Positions 1 to 5,333 of a stretch of 10,268 nucleotides of DNA are shown here, piece after piece (positions within the stretch are counted from its first letter, which is position 1; each line of letters starts with the position of its first letter). Both the position numbers and the translations under genes were made by a program. The notes beneath the pieces were generated by a model that was not told the DNA's origin, searched no databases, and saw only the letters and a program-made list of their open reading frames with translations. Source of the DNA: Nitrososphaerota archaeon (GTDB lineage Archaea > Thermoproteota > Nitrososphaeria > Nitrososphaerales > Nitrosopumilaceae); NCBI GenBank assembly GCA_018263495.1, contig JAANXC010000041.1, positions 1-10,268 on the forward strand. The letters are read 5' to 3'.

Positions 1-1
1 T

Positions 2-529
2 GGTGCAGGTCAAAAAGATTTTGAAGGATTTTCAAACGTATTGAAAATAGTTAGAGGAGTAGCATCCACTAAACTTCAACTGGACACAGTGAAAATACTT
101 GAAACAAATGTTGATGATGTATCTGGTGAAGTTCTTGGAAACATGATTGAAAAAATAATGGTACATGGTGCAAAGGATGTAACAATATCTTCGGCAATAA
201 CAAAAAAAGGTCGCCCTACAAATTTAGTATCTGTTATTTGTGATTCTGATACTATGAATTCTATTATGGACCTGTTGGTTACTGAAACTGGAACACTTGG
301 TGTAAGAGTAAGAACTTCTGAACGATACATTGTTCCTAGAGCTGTTAAGACACTATCTGTGAATATTCAGGGACAAAGTTTTGATGTCAGATATAAAACC
401 AGAGATCTAAATAACGGTTCTCACTTCAAAATTGAATCTGATGACATCAAAGAAATTTCCGGTGTTCTTAGTATTTCGTTTAAAGAGACAGAAGAATTAC
501 TCAATCAAGAAATTAGGGAAAAACTATGA
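2..529 (+). CDS. larC: Nickel-pincer cofactor biosynthesis protein LarC, C-terminal part (5' end outside window)
   Basis: LarC is the CTP-dependent nickel insertase that completes the NPN cofactor by putting Ni into the dithiolated pyridinium mononucleotide. The frame is open to the left edge (first full codon at base 2, reading GAGQKDFEGFSNVLKI), and this matches the family pattern GAGxxDF..pNVL, so the TTG at 41 is internal and not the start. The 175 visible residues hold the LarC/DUF111 C-terminal signature: LETNVDDVSGE (fragment residues 33-43), KKGRP (68-72), TGTLGVRV (96-103) and VPRAV (111-115). LarC is usually around 400 residues, so more than half is missing. The TGA at 527-529 overlaps the larE ATG by 4 nt (ATGA), implying one transcript and coupled translation. 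The frameshift that joins larC1 and larC2 in Lactobacillus would lie outside this window and cannot be judged. Family assignment is firm. Confidence 0.88.
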   Translation, partial: GAGQKDFEGFSNVLKIVRGVASTKLQLDTVKILETNVDDVSGEVLGNMIEKIMVHGAKDVTISSAITKKGRPTNLVSVICDSDTMNSIMDLLVTETGTLGVRVRTSERYIVPRAVKTLSVNIQGQSFDVRYKTRDLNNGSHFKIESDDIKEISGVLSISFKETEELLNQEIREKL

Positions 530-1329
530 AAGTACAACTTACTAAACTGCTAAATTGGTTTGATGACAAAAATAGTGTACTTGTAGCACTTTCAGGCGGT
601 GTTGATAGTGCTTTAGTTGCTTATTCTGCTTATGCGAAATTAGGCAAATCAGCAATAGCAGTAACTGCTGATTATAAGACACTTGCCCAAGAAGAATTAG
701 AATATGCAAAAAAAATATCTTCAGAGATTGGAATCAAGCATATAGTAATAGAATACAATGAGCTTGATAACGAAAGTTTTGTTAAAAATGATAACAATAG
801 ATGTTTCTATTGCAGAAGCGAACTTTCACAGCATCTCTTGCAAGTTGCAAAAGAATTTGAATCTGATATGATTGTAGATGGTACCAATATTGATGACTTG
901 GGAGATTACCGTCCAGGAGTATTAGCACTGCGGGAAAATGGAATTAGAAGTCCATTAGCAGAGGCTGGATTCTCCAAGAAAATGGTAAGAGAAACAGCTA
1001 AAATGGTTGGTCTGTCAGTTTATGATAAACCCTCTAACTCATGTCTTGCATCACGCATTCCTTGGGGACAAAGTGTTACTGCTGAAAGATTGGCAAGAAT
1101 TGAAATTGGGGAAAAAATTGTCAAGCAACTCACAGGAGCTAAGCAGGTACGTGTCAGAGACATGGATGGTATAGCAAAAATTGAGGTTGGCGTAGATGAA
1201 TTATCTTTACTTGAAAACAATTTGGTGTTAGAAAAAATCAAGAATCAATTAAAACTCATAAGCTTTGATGATGTTACTGTAGATCCAGAAGGTTACAGAC
1301 CTGGAAAAATTAACGTGATAACTAATTGA
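526..1329 (+). CDS. larE: ATP-dependent sulfur transferase LarE (three-cysteine type)
   Basis: LarE adenylates the carboxylates of pyridinium biscarboxylic acid mononucleotide and replaces an oxygen with sulfur, twice, to make the NPN cofactor precursor. The 267 aa are normal for the family. The PP-loop ATP pyrophosphatase motif SGGVDS is at residues 23-28; a CxxC (RCFYC, Cys93 and Cys96) follows; SNSCLASR carries Cys173 in the region of the sacrificial cysteine (Cys176) of the L. plantarum enzyme; GYRPGKIN near the C-terminus is also typical. From family knowledge, members with three cysteines can bind a [4Fe-4S] cluster and recycle sulfur instead of destroying their own cysteine; that this protein does so is inference. 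It starts at the ATG overlapping the larC stop and ends in TGA overlapping the TTG start of the cysteine desulfurase, so it sits mid-operon. A related NAD/GMP-synthase-like PP-loop enzyme is the alternative, but larC next door makes LarE much more likely. Confidence 0.9.
   Translation: MKVQLTKLLNWFDDKNSVLVALSGGVDSALVAYSAYAKLGKSAIAVTADYKTLAQEELEYAKKISSEIGIKHIVIEYNELDNESFVKNDNNRCFYCRSELSQHLLQVAKEFESDMIVDGTNIDDLGDYRPGVLALRENGIRSPLAEAGFSKKMVRETAKMVGLSVYDKPSNSCLASRIPWGQSVTAERLARIEIGEKIVKQLTGAKQVRVRDMDGIAKIEVGVDELSLLENNLVLEKIKNQLKLISFDDVTVDPEGYRPGKINVITN
1315..1319 (+). promoter_or_regulatory. Possible Shine-Dalgarno for the TTG start of the cysteine desulfurase
   Basis: GTGAT lies inside the last codons of larE, 6 nt before the TTG at 1326. 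It can pair with the ATCAC part of the archaeal 16S rRNA 3' end. The match is short, and coupling through the TTGA overlap may matter more. It is listed because it supports a TTG start; the next in-frame ATG is at residue 20, beyond the conserved YLDNAAST segment. Confidence 0.4.
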
Positions 1330-2495
1330 TTTATCTTGATAATGCTGCTTCAACTGCAGTACATCCAGAAGTAGTTAAGGAAATGTTGCCGTATTTTGAC
1401 GTGCAATATGGTAATCCATCATCAATTCATCAATTTGGCAGAAAGGCAAAAAATGCAATAGAAAAAGCGCGAAAACAAGTAGCCACACTTATTGGTGCAG
1501 AACCAAAAGAAATTCTATTTACATCAGGTGGGACTGAATCAAATAATACTATTTTGTATGGTATTCCAAAACTCCAAGGGTCACACCTTGATCAGAATCA
1601 TATCATAACATCATCAATAGAGCATGAGGCAATTTTACAACCATGTAAAGAATTTGAAAACATAGGAATCAAGATTACATATCTTCCAGTTGATGAACAT
1701 GGGATTGTAGATCCTAATGATATTGCCAATTCAATAAACTCACAAACAGTTCTTGTTAGTATTATGCTTGCAAATAATGAAGTAGGTACAATACAACCGA
1801 TTAAAGAGATATCAGAAATTTGTAAAAAATATCAAATACCATTACATACAGATGCTGTTCAAGCAGTGGGTAAGGTTCCAATCAATGTAAAAGAACTAGG
1901 TATTGATGCGTTATCAGTTTCTTCACATAAAATTAATGGTCCCAAGGGCATCGGAGCATTATTTATAAAAAAAGGTTTGAGGGTATCTCCTCAAATTTTA
2001 GGAGGAGGGCAGGAGAATGGGATGCGTTCAGGTACTGAAAATGTTGCTAGCATTGTGGGATTTGGTAAGGCATGTGAGATTGCAAAAGAAAGATTAAACG
2101 AAAATATTTCTCACTTTCAAACCCTTCACTCTACAATGCTCTCAAGAGTAATCAAAGAAATATCTCATGTAAAACTTAATGGTCATCCTGAAAAAAGAAT
2201 TTTCAATAACATTCATCTTACATTTATGGGAGTAAACGGTGAAGACTTGATCATAAAGTTGGATGAACATGGCATTGCTGCATCAACTGGTTCTGCATGT
2301 TCAATACATACTCAAAAAGCATCACATGTATTGAAAGCAATGGGTTTCAATCATGAGCAGATAACTGGTTCGTTACGTATGTCATTTGGATATTTGAATA
2401 CATTAGACGAAGTCGATCAGACAATAGATGTTTTAAAAAAAGTTGTAACCGAACTACGAAGTGTTTCTCCCTATAAAACAAAATATAATTTTTGA
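1326..2495 (+). CDS. Class-V aminotransferase-fold cysteine desulfurase (NifS/IscS group)
   Basis: PLP enzyme that removes sulfur from L-cysteine, giving alanine and an enzyme-bound persulfide for Fe-S cluster or other sulfur pathways. At 389 aa it is normal length. Visible marks: YLDNAAST at the N-terminus (residues 3-10), TSGGTESNN (66-74), His100 in SSIEHEA stacking on PLP, HTDAVQ (174-179) with Asp176 and Gln179 at the cofactor, the Schiff-base Lys202 in SSHKINGPKG, and catalytic Cys325 in TGSACS on the mobile loop. The start is TTG at 1326, overlapping the larE TGA as TTGA; homology demands a start here. Being translationally linked to larE rather than to an iscU or suf gene suggests a role in providing sulfur to LarE, though a general Fe-S role cannot be excluded. 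The TGA at 2493-2495 is only 2 nt from the stop of the convergent surface-protein gene. Choice between the names iscS and nifS is not possible from sequence, so no symbol is given. Confidence 0.93.
   Translation: MIYLDNAASTAVHPEVVKEMLPYFDVQYGNPSSIHQFGRKAKNAIEKARKQVATLIGAEPKEILFTSGGTESNNTILYGIPKLQGSHLDQNHIITSSIEHEAILQPCKEFENIGIKITYLPVDEHGIVDPNDIANSINSQTVLVSIMLANNEVGTIQPIKEISEICKKYQIPLHTDAVQAVGKVPINVKELGIDALSVSSHKINGPKGIGALFIKKGLRVSPQILGGGQENGMRSGTENVASIVGFGKACEIAKERLNENISHFQTLHSTMLSRVIKEISHVKLNGHPEKRIFNNIHLTFMGVNGEDLIIKLDEHGIAASTGSACSIHTQKASHVLKAMGFNHEQITGSLRMSFGYLNTLDEVDQTIDVLKKVVTELRSVSPYKTKYNF
2475..2488 (-). terminator. T-rich terminator candidate for the PEFG protein at 2498-3334
   Basis: Just past the stop of the minus-strand gene, the minus strand reads TTATATTTTGTTTT, the U-rich type of signal that ends archaeal transcripts. 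It lies inside the last codons of the convergent cysteine desulfurase gene, so the two transcripts must overlap at their 3' ends. No hairpin is needed or seen. Confidence 0.4.
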
Positions 2496-2497
2496 AT

Positions 2498-3334
2498 CTA
2501 ATTATATCTAACAGAAAATCTGCTTTTAGAAATTATAATTGCTGATGATACTGCCACAACTAAAATTATAATTACTACACTTCCAAATTCAGGAATTACA
2601 TATGTGCCTATTACTTCAATCCACTTGTCACCTTCTTCTAATGGGATACGTATAGTTCTATAATCAGAGCTAGTAGCAATTTCTTCATATTCAACCTGCA
2701 CAAAATCTTCTGACTCATTATTTTCTTTACTGATCAAAACTATGAAAGTAATGTCATTACCATCATTTTTTTGGGCGTCAAAACTTTCTCTAGGTAATTT
2801 TAGAATCAAGTTACCATTGCTATCCATTGTAGTTTCTACGAGAAGTGAGTAGCGATCCAGATTCATGTTTATGTCTGTAACATCACCCCCTCTTATCGTA
2901 TATCCTACATCAAAAGTTCCCGAATTTGGAATCTGAACAGGAAAAACTGCAGAACTTGCATCAATCACCTGATTAAAAAATTCAAATGTCATTTCTCCAA
3001 TTTGAGTTGAAGTATATTGTGCCCTAATTGTGTATGTGCCCTCTTCTTTCCATTGCTGTCCCACAGCATTGAAACTTTTGACAAACGTTCCATCTTGGGC
3101 AACTGGAACTTGGGCAACATCCACCAAATTTGATTCATGATAGATTTGTATAGTTATAGGCATATTTTCAAAAATTGTGTTAACACTACCAAAAATCACT
3201 ACGTAGTCTCCACTATAGTATATGTCACTGGAAGTTGATAGTGATATCTGGTCTACCGCCTCTGCAGCATTAAAGACCATACCAATAGCAAGCGTGAGAG
3301 TAAGCATAATACAAAAAACTCTACTATTATACAT
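2498..3334 (-). CDS. PEFG-CTERM surface protein, two beta-rich extracellular domains
   Basis: Predicted secreted protein of 278 aa held at the archaeal cell surface; its specific role is unknown. The start chosen is ATG at 3334; a TTG two codons upstream (3340) also fits the frame, but the TATA-like box at 3355-3362 is then only 15 nt away, while 21 nt to the ATG matches the two neighbouring genes. Residues 1-26 form a signal peptide (basic start, hydrophobic core, cleavage probably after NAAEA). Residues about 27-120 look like an Ig-like beta sandwich (DIYYSGDYVVIFGSV, then DGTF and GTYTIRAQY), and about 130-240 form a second beta-rich domain. YVIPEFG at 245-251 is the sorting motif, then a hydrophobic helix and a basic tail ending KSRFSVRYN. 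PEFG-CTERM tails are thought to be cut by an archaeosortase; none is encoded here. It shares its domain layout with the protein at 3401-4246 but is more diverged. It is convergent to the cysteine desulfurase with a 2-nt gap. Confidence 0.85.
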   Translation of the reverse strand: MYNSRVFCIMLTLTLAIGMVFNAAEAVDQISLSTSSDIYYSGDYVVIFGSVNTIFENMPITIQIYHESNLVDVAQVPVAQDGTFVKSFNAVGQQWKEEGTYTIRAQYTSTQIGEMTFEFFNQVIDASSAVFPVQIPNSGTFDVGYTIRGGDVTDINMNLDRYSLLVETTMDSNGNLILKLPRESFDAQKNDGNDITFIVLISKENNESEDFVQVEYEEIATSSDYRTIRIPLEEGDKWIEVIGTYVIPEFGSVVIIILVVAVSSAIIISKSRFSVRYN

Positions 3335-3354
3335 GACCAACTTAAATTAGAATT

Positions 3355-3362
3355 CTATATTT
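3355..3362 (-). promoter_or_regulatory. TATA box candidate for the PEFG gene ending at 2498
   Basis: The minus strand reads AAATATAG preceded by purine-rich AAAGG (BRE-like). Its 3' edge is 21 nt from the ATG at 3334, which places transcription start at or beside the start codon (leaderless mRNA). It lies within the 66-nt gap behind the upstream PEFG gene. Confidence 0.5.
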
Positions 3363-3383
3363 CCTTTACTGATTTCATTATAG

Positions 3384-3392
3384 AAATAAAAA
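3384..3392 (-). terminator. T-rich terminator candidate after the PEFG gene at 3401-4246
   Basis: Minus strand TTTTTATTT begins 8 nt after the stop codon. It is part of a 27-nt block (3384-3410) identical to the one behind the next PEFG gene (4297-4323), so it seems a copied or conserved 3' signal. Confidence 0.5.
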
Positions 3393-3479
3393 GATGAATT
3401 TTAGTACCTTGGTACCAAACTTAGTCTTGTCTTTGCGGTAACCACGATTATTGATACAATTGCTACTGCAAGTATCATT
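3384..3479 (-). repeat. Repeated 3' end of PEFG gene, copy 1 (other copy 4297-4392)
   Basis: Aligned without gaps at a fixed offset of 913 nt, this segment matches 4297-4392. It contains a perfect 27-nt identity (3384-3410) covering the last two codons, the stop and the T-tract, and a perfect 30-nt identity (3450-3479) in the codons for the transmembrane helix. The DNA between is partly diverged. This is a direct repeat made by paralogy or gene conversion, not a mobile element. Confidence 0.75.
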
Positions 3480-4246
3480 GCGGCGATTACACCAAATTCT
3501 GGAATTGCCCAACTACCATGAATTTCAATCTTTTCAGTTCCCACCACACAGGGAATTGTTAGTGTATTTCCAATCTGTGTGAAATCTTGCATCTCCTGAT
3601 TATTTACTATAACTACAAATGTTCCATCTTCAAAAGGTTTGATTAGCTCTTCATGTAAAGTGACTGTTATTATTCCATCATCAGTTGGATCAAGATATAT
3701 CACAATACTATCATCATCCGCATTAGCAAAGAAACCGGGAGTAGCATTACAAGTAATATCATATTCTATTTGTCCTGCACCTATTTTGTAAAATGATTCA
3801 CCAGATGGTCCAGTTACAGTTGTTCCAGTTACAGCTGTTCCAACTTCTGTTCCTACTCCAGATGTTTCAACAGCATTCGTCAGTTCTACTGATATAGCTG
3901 CTTCTCCCAATACACCATAGTTAGCTTCAAACTTATAGATACCATCCTTTTTCATTAAAAAAGTCGATGTATTAATTGAAACTGAAAAATCACCATCACT
4001 ATTCACACCAAGTTGGTATACACCACAAACACCTGCACCACCTGGACTCTTACACACAATGGTAACCTCAGAACCGTTTGGATCCACAGGATCAACATTG
4101 CCTGTTAGAATAATAATTGAATCGTGATCATAAACATCCTTGTCAGCATCTATTGTAACAGTGGTTGCAGCGAACGCTTGTGACACAACACCAGCTCCAG
4201 CTAGAATTAAAACAGCAATTGGTACAAGCGTTACATACCTATTCAT
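3401..4246 (-). CDS. PEFG-CTERM surface protein with two domains and four cysteines
   Basis: Predicted exported surface protein of 281 aa, function unknown. The ATG at 4246 is fixed by the signal peptide (residues 1-26, ending VSQAFA before ATTVTI) and by a TATA box 24 nt upstream. Domain 1 (about 27-125) is Ig-like: DADKDVYDHDSIIILTGNV, then DGDFSVSI and KDGIYKFEANYG, the same strand pattern as the protein at 2498-3334. A Thr/Val/Gly linker follows (128-148, VTGTTVTG type), encoded by near-repeats of a 15-nt unit (3809-3823 and 3824-3838, one mismatch). Domain 2 spans about 152-245. AIPEFG (247-252) is the sorting motif, followed by a transmembrane helix and the basic tail AKTRLSLVPRY. Cys65, Cys74, Cys166 and Cys233 could form one disulfide in each domain or a bond between domains. 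The tail is nearly identical at DNA level to that of the gene at 4314-5138. Confidence 0.87.
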   Translation of the reverse strand: MNRYVTLVPIAVLILAGAGVVSQAFAATTVTIDADKDVYDHDSIIILTGNVDPVDPNGSEVTIVCKSPGGAGVCGVYQLGVNSDGDFSVSINTSTFLMKKDGIYKFEANYGVLGEAAISVELTNAVETSGVGTEVGTAVTGTTVTGPSGESFYKIGAGQIEYDITCNATPGFFANADDDSIVIYLDPTDDGIITVTLHEELIKPFEDGTFVVIVNNQEMQDFTQIGNTLTIPCVVGTEKIEIHGSWAIPEFGVIAAMILAVAIVSIIVVTAKTRLSLVPRY

Positions 4247-4269
4247 ATGATTTGAAAATATGATATTGC

Positions 4270-4277
4270 CTATTTAT
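4270..4277 (-). promoter_or_regulatory. TATA box for the PEFG gene at 3401-4246
   Basis: The minus strand reads ATAAATAGG around here, the same nonamer as in front of the gene at 4314-5138. The box ends 24 nt before the ATG at 4246, so the transcript is probably leaderless; no Shine-Dalgarno is present in the short remaining leader. Confidence 0.6.
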
Positions 4278-4288
4278 CTAGTAAGTCT

Positions 4289-4305
4289 AATAAACAAAAT
4301 AAAAA
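4289..4305 (-). terminator. T-rich terminator candidate after the PEFG gene at 4314-5138
   Basis: Minus strand TTTTTATTTTGTTTATT starts 8 nt after the stop codon and lies just ahead of the TATA box of the next gene. Termination here with a fresh promoter suggests separate transcription of the tandem genes. Confidence 0.55.
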
Positions 4306-4392
4306 GATGAATTTTAGTACCTTTGTACTAAACCAAGTTTTGATCTTCCAGTAACTATGATGATTGATACAATTGCTACTGCAAGTATCATT
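4297..4392 (-). repeat. Repeated 3' end of PEFG gene, copy 2 (other copy 3384-3479)
   Basis: Partner of the segment at 3384-3479, with identities at 4297-4323 (27 nt) and 4363-4392 (30 nt) at a constant offset of 913. Identity extending past the stop codon into untranslated DNA cannot be explained by protein selection alone. Confidence 0.75.
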
Positions 4393-5138
4393 ACTGCGAT
4401 AGTTCCAAATTCTGGAATAACATGACCGTCTACAATTTCAACTTCGGCAGATGTCTGATAATTTGATGCTGTTCCTTGATATGCAGAAATTGTATACATT
4501 CCGTCTTGGCTCCATAATGCTCCACCAGTTTCAATTGTTGTCATAAAGCTACCACCCGAAGGAGATATCTGAGATACTGAAACAACATTTCCATTTGGTG
4601 CTGTAACCTTAAGAGTAATGTCACCATTTCTGTCAGTTGTTCCGCTTACATCAATTGTAGTAGAACCTTCTATGCCACCAGCACTTAGTGTTAATCCACC
4701 TGCTGCTGCTACTACTGCTGATGCTTCTTCTGATGCTGCACCAACTATACTAGTCTGGCTATCAGATGAATCTGAACTTCCACCTGAAACATCAACGGAA
4801 ACATTTAGGCTGTACTTTGAAGATGAGCCTTGGTTTGCTGCAATTTTGTAAGTACCATCATCTAGGTTGCTTACATTAATTGTTGTAGAGAAGCTACCAC
4901 CTGATGCGCTTAATTGATCAACAATATGTATTCCATTACTACTTGATACTACCACAGTTACGTCTTGGTCATTTCTGTCAGTTGTTCCACTTATGTCACA
5001 ACTTGAACCAGAACAGTCTGCAGACAGTGACATACCGGCTGCTGCATAGGCATTTTGACCTATGGCAGAAACAGACATAATAGTTAGTGCAAGAAACACT
5101 ATCGAAAGTGATGTCATCGTATATCTACGAGAATTCAT
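4314..5138 (-). CDS. PEFG-CTERM surface protein with an internally duplicated beta domain
   Basis: Predicted secreted surface protein of 274 aa, function unknown. The ATG at 5138 gives a good signal peptide (MNSRR basic start, hydrophobic core, cleavage near NAYA|AAG, residues 30-34) and lies 23 nt behind a TATA box. The mature part holds two copies of one domain: about 34-117 and 148-236. Matching landmarks are SGTTDRN (50-56 and 165-171), SASGGSFSTTI against SPSGGSFMTTI, DDGTYKIAANQG against QDGMYTISAYQG, and closing SVDV against EVEI. A Ser/Asp/Ala-rich linker (118-147) joins them. VIPEFG (240-245) is the sorting motif, then a transmembrane helix and the basic tail GRSKLGLVQRY. Cys42 and Cys47 (DCSGSSCD) are the only cysteines and occur only in the first repeat. 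Asn/Ser-rich sequons suggest N-glycosylation, as usual for archaeal surface proteins. It is divergent from rpoH. Confidence 0.87.
   Translation of the reverse strand: MNSRRYTMTSLSIVFLALTIMSVSAIGQNAYAAAGMSLSADCSGSSCDISGTTDRNDQDVTVVVSSSNGIHIVDQLSASGGSFSTTINVSNLDDGTYKIAANQGSSSKYSLNVSVDVSGGSSDSSDSQTSIVGAASEEASAVVAAAGGLTLSAGGIEGSTTIDVSGTTDRNGDITLKVTAPNGNVVSVSQISPSGGSFMTTIETGGALWSQDGMYTISAYQGTASNYQTSAEVEIVDGHVIPEFGTIAVMILAVAIVSIIIVTGRSKLGLVQRY
4431..4697 (-). repeat. Internal domain repeat B of the PEFG protein (copy A at 4788-5039)
   Basis: Encodes residues 148-236, homologous to residues 34-117 of the same protein. DNA identity persists in part: the 19-mer CATTTCTGTCAGTTGTTCC occurs exactly at 4625-4643 and 4970-4988 (plus-strand reading), which encodes the SGTTDRN segment in both copies. 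Confidence 0.75.
4788..5039 (-). repeat. Internal domain repeat A of the PEFG protein (copy B at 4431-4697)
   Basis: Encodes residues 34-117, the first of the two related beta domains. It differs from copy B by the Cys42/Cys47 pair and by a shorter segment before the GTYKI strand (copy B has the extra ETGGALWSQ stretch). Confidence 0.75.
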
Positions 5139-5160
5139 TATTCTAGCCTTAGAATGTGTC

Positions 5161-5168
5161 CTATTTAT
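5161..5168 (-). promoter_or_regulatory. TATA box for the PEFG gene at 4314-5138
   Basis: The minus strand reads ATAAATAGG preceded by purine-rich GAAGAAAC, a plausible BRE. It ends 23 nt before the ATG at 5138, implying a leaderless or nearly leaderless transcript. Confidence 0.6.
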
Positions 5169-5251
5169 GTTTCTTCATTCTTTCTGTATACGAATTTATT
5201 CTAAATGATGAAACCACCAAAGTCCTAATTGTACCATGATTCCACCTACTT

Positions 5252-5287
5252 CATTTTCCAAATATTTTATCATTATATTGGAAAATG
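5252..5287. promoter_or_regulatory. Inverted repeat, possible operator in the divergent gap
   Basis: CATTTTCCAA (5252-5261) and TTGGAAAATG (5278-5287) are perfect reverse complements over 10 bp with a 16-nt A/T spacer; the half-site centres are 26 bp apart. The core TTTTCCAA(A) recurs at 5314-5321, 12 bp ahead of the rpoH TATA box. A dimeric DNA-binding regulator is the simplest reading. It is too far upstream to be the terminator of any gene here and has no T-tract. The regulator is unknown. Confidence 0.45.
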
Positions 5288-5300
5288 GATCGGTTAAATC

Positions 5301-5317
5301 AAAAATTGATAATTTTT
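5301..5317. repeat. A/T palindrome upstream of the rpoH promoter
   Basis: AAAAATT (5301-5307) and AATTTTT (5311-5317) form a perfect 7-bp inverted repeat with a 3-nt gap, ending 16 bp before the rpoH TATA box. It may be a protein site, a bend, or chance in AT-rich DNA. The rest of the 5139-5392 gap holds the two TATA boxes and no open frame of note. Confidence 0.3.
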
Positions 5318-5333
5318 CCAAAAAATTCCGAGT

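Noticed and set aside
41..529. Short LarC-like gene starting at TTG 41
   Set aside because: The frame is open to base 2 and the upstream residues (GAGQKDFEGFSNVL) are conserved LarC sequence, so the gene is cut by the window edge and does not start at 41.
2512..2522. CAGA-AAA-TCTG as a terminator hairpin for the cysteine desulfurase
   Set aside because: A four-base stem is too weak, it lies inside the convergent coding region, and archaeal termination does not depend on hairpins.
3338..3340. TTG start for the PEFG gene ending at 2498
   Set aside because: It leaves the TATA-like box only 15 nt away, and the ATG at 3334 gives the same spacing as the two sister genes and a normal signal peptide.
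3809..3838. Two near-identical 15-nt units as a tandem repeat array
   Set aside because: Only two copies with one mismatch in a Thr/Val/Gly linker; an ordinary low-complexity linker, too short to call a repeat array.
4618..4851. Plus-strand 77-codon open frame opposite a PEFG gene
   Set aside because: It is antisense to a repetitive Ser/Thr/Ala-rich coding region, has low complexity and no promoter or Shine-Dalgarno, and is explained by base composition.
5252..5287. Inverted repeat as a hairpin terminator or riboswitch
   Set aside because: No gene ends nearby, there is no T-tract after it, and it lies upstream of the expected rpoH transcript start and of the PEFG start, so it is unlikely to be in either RNA.
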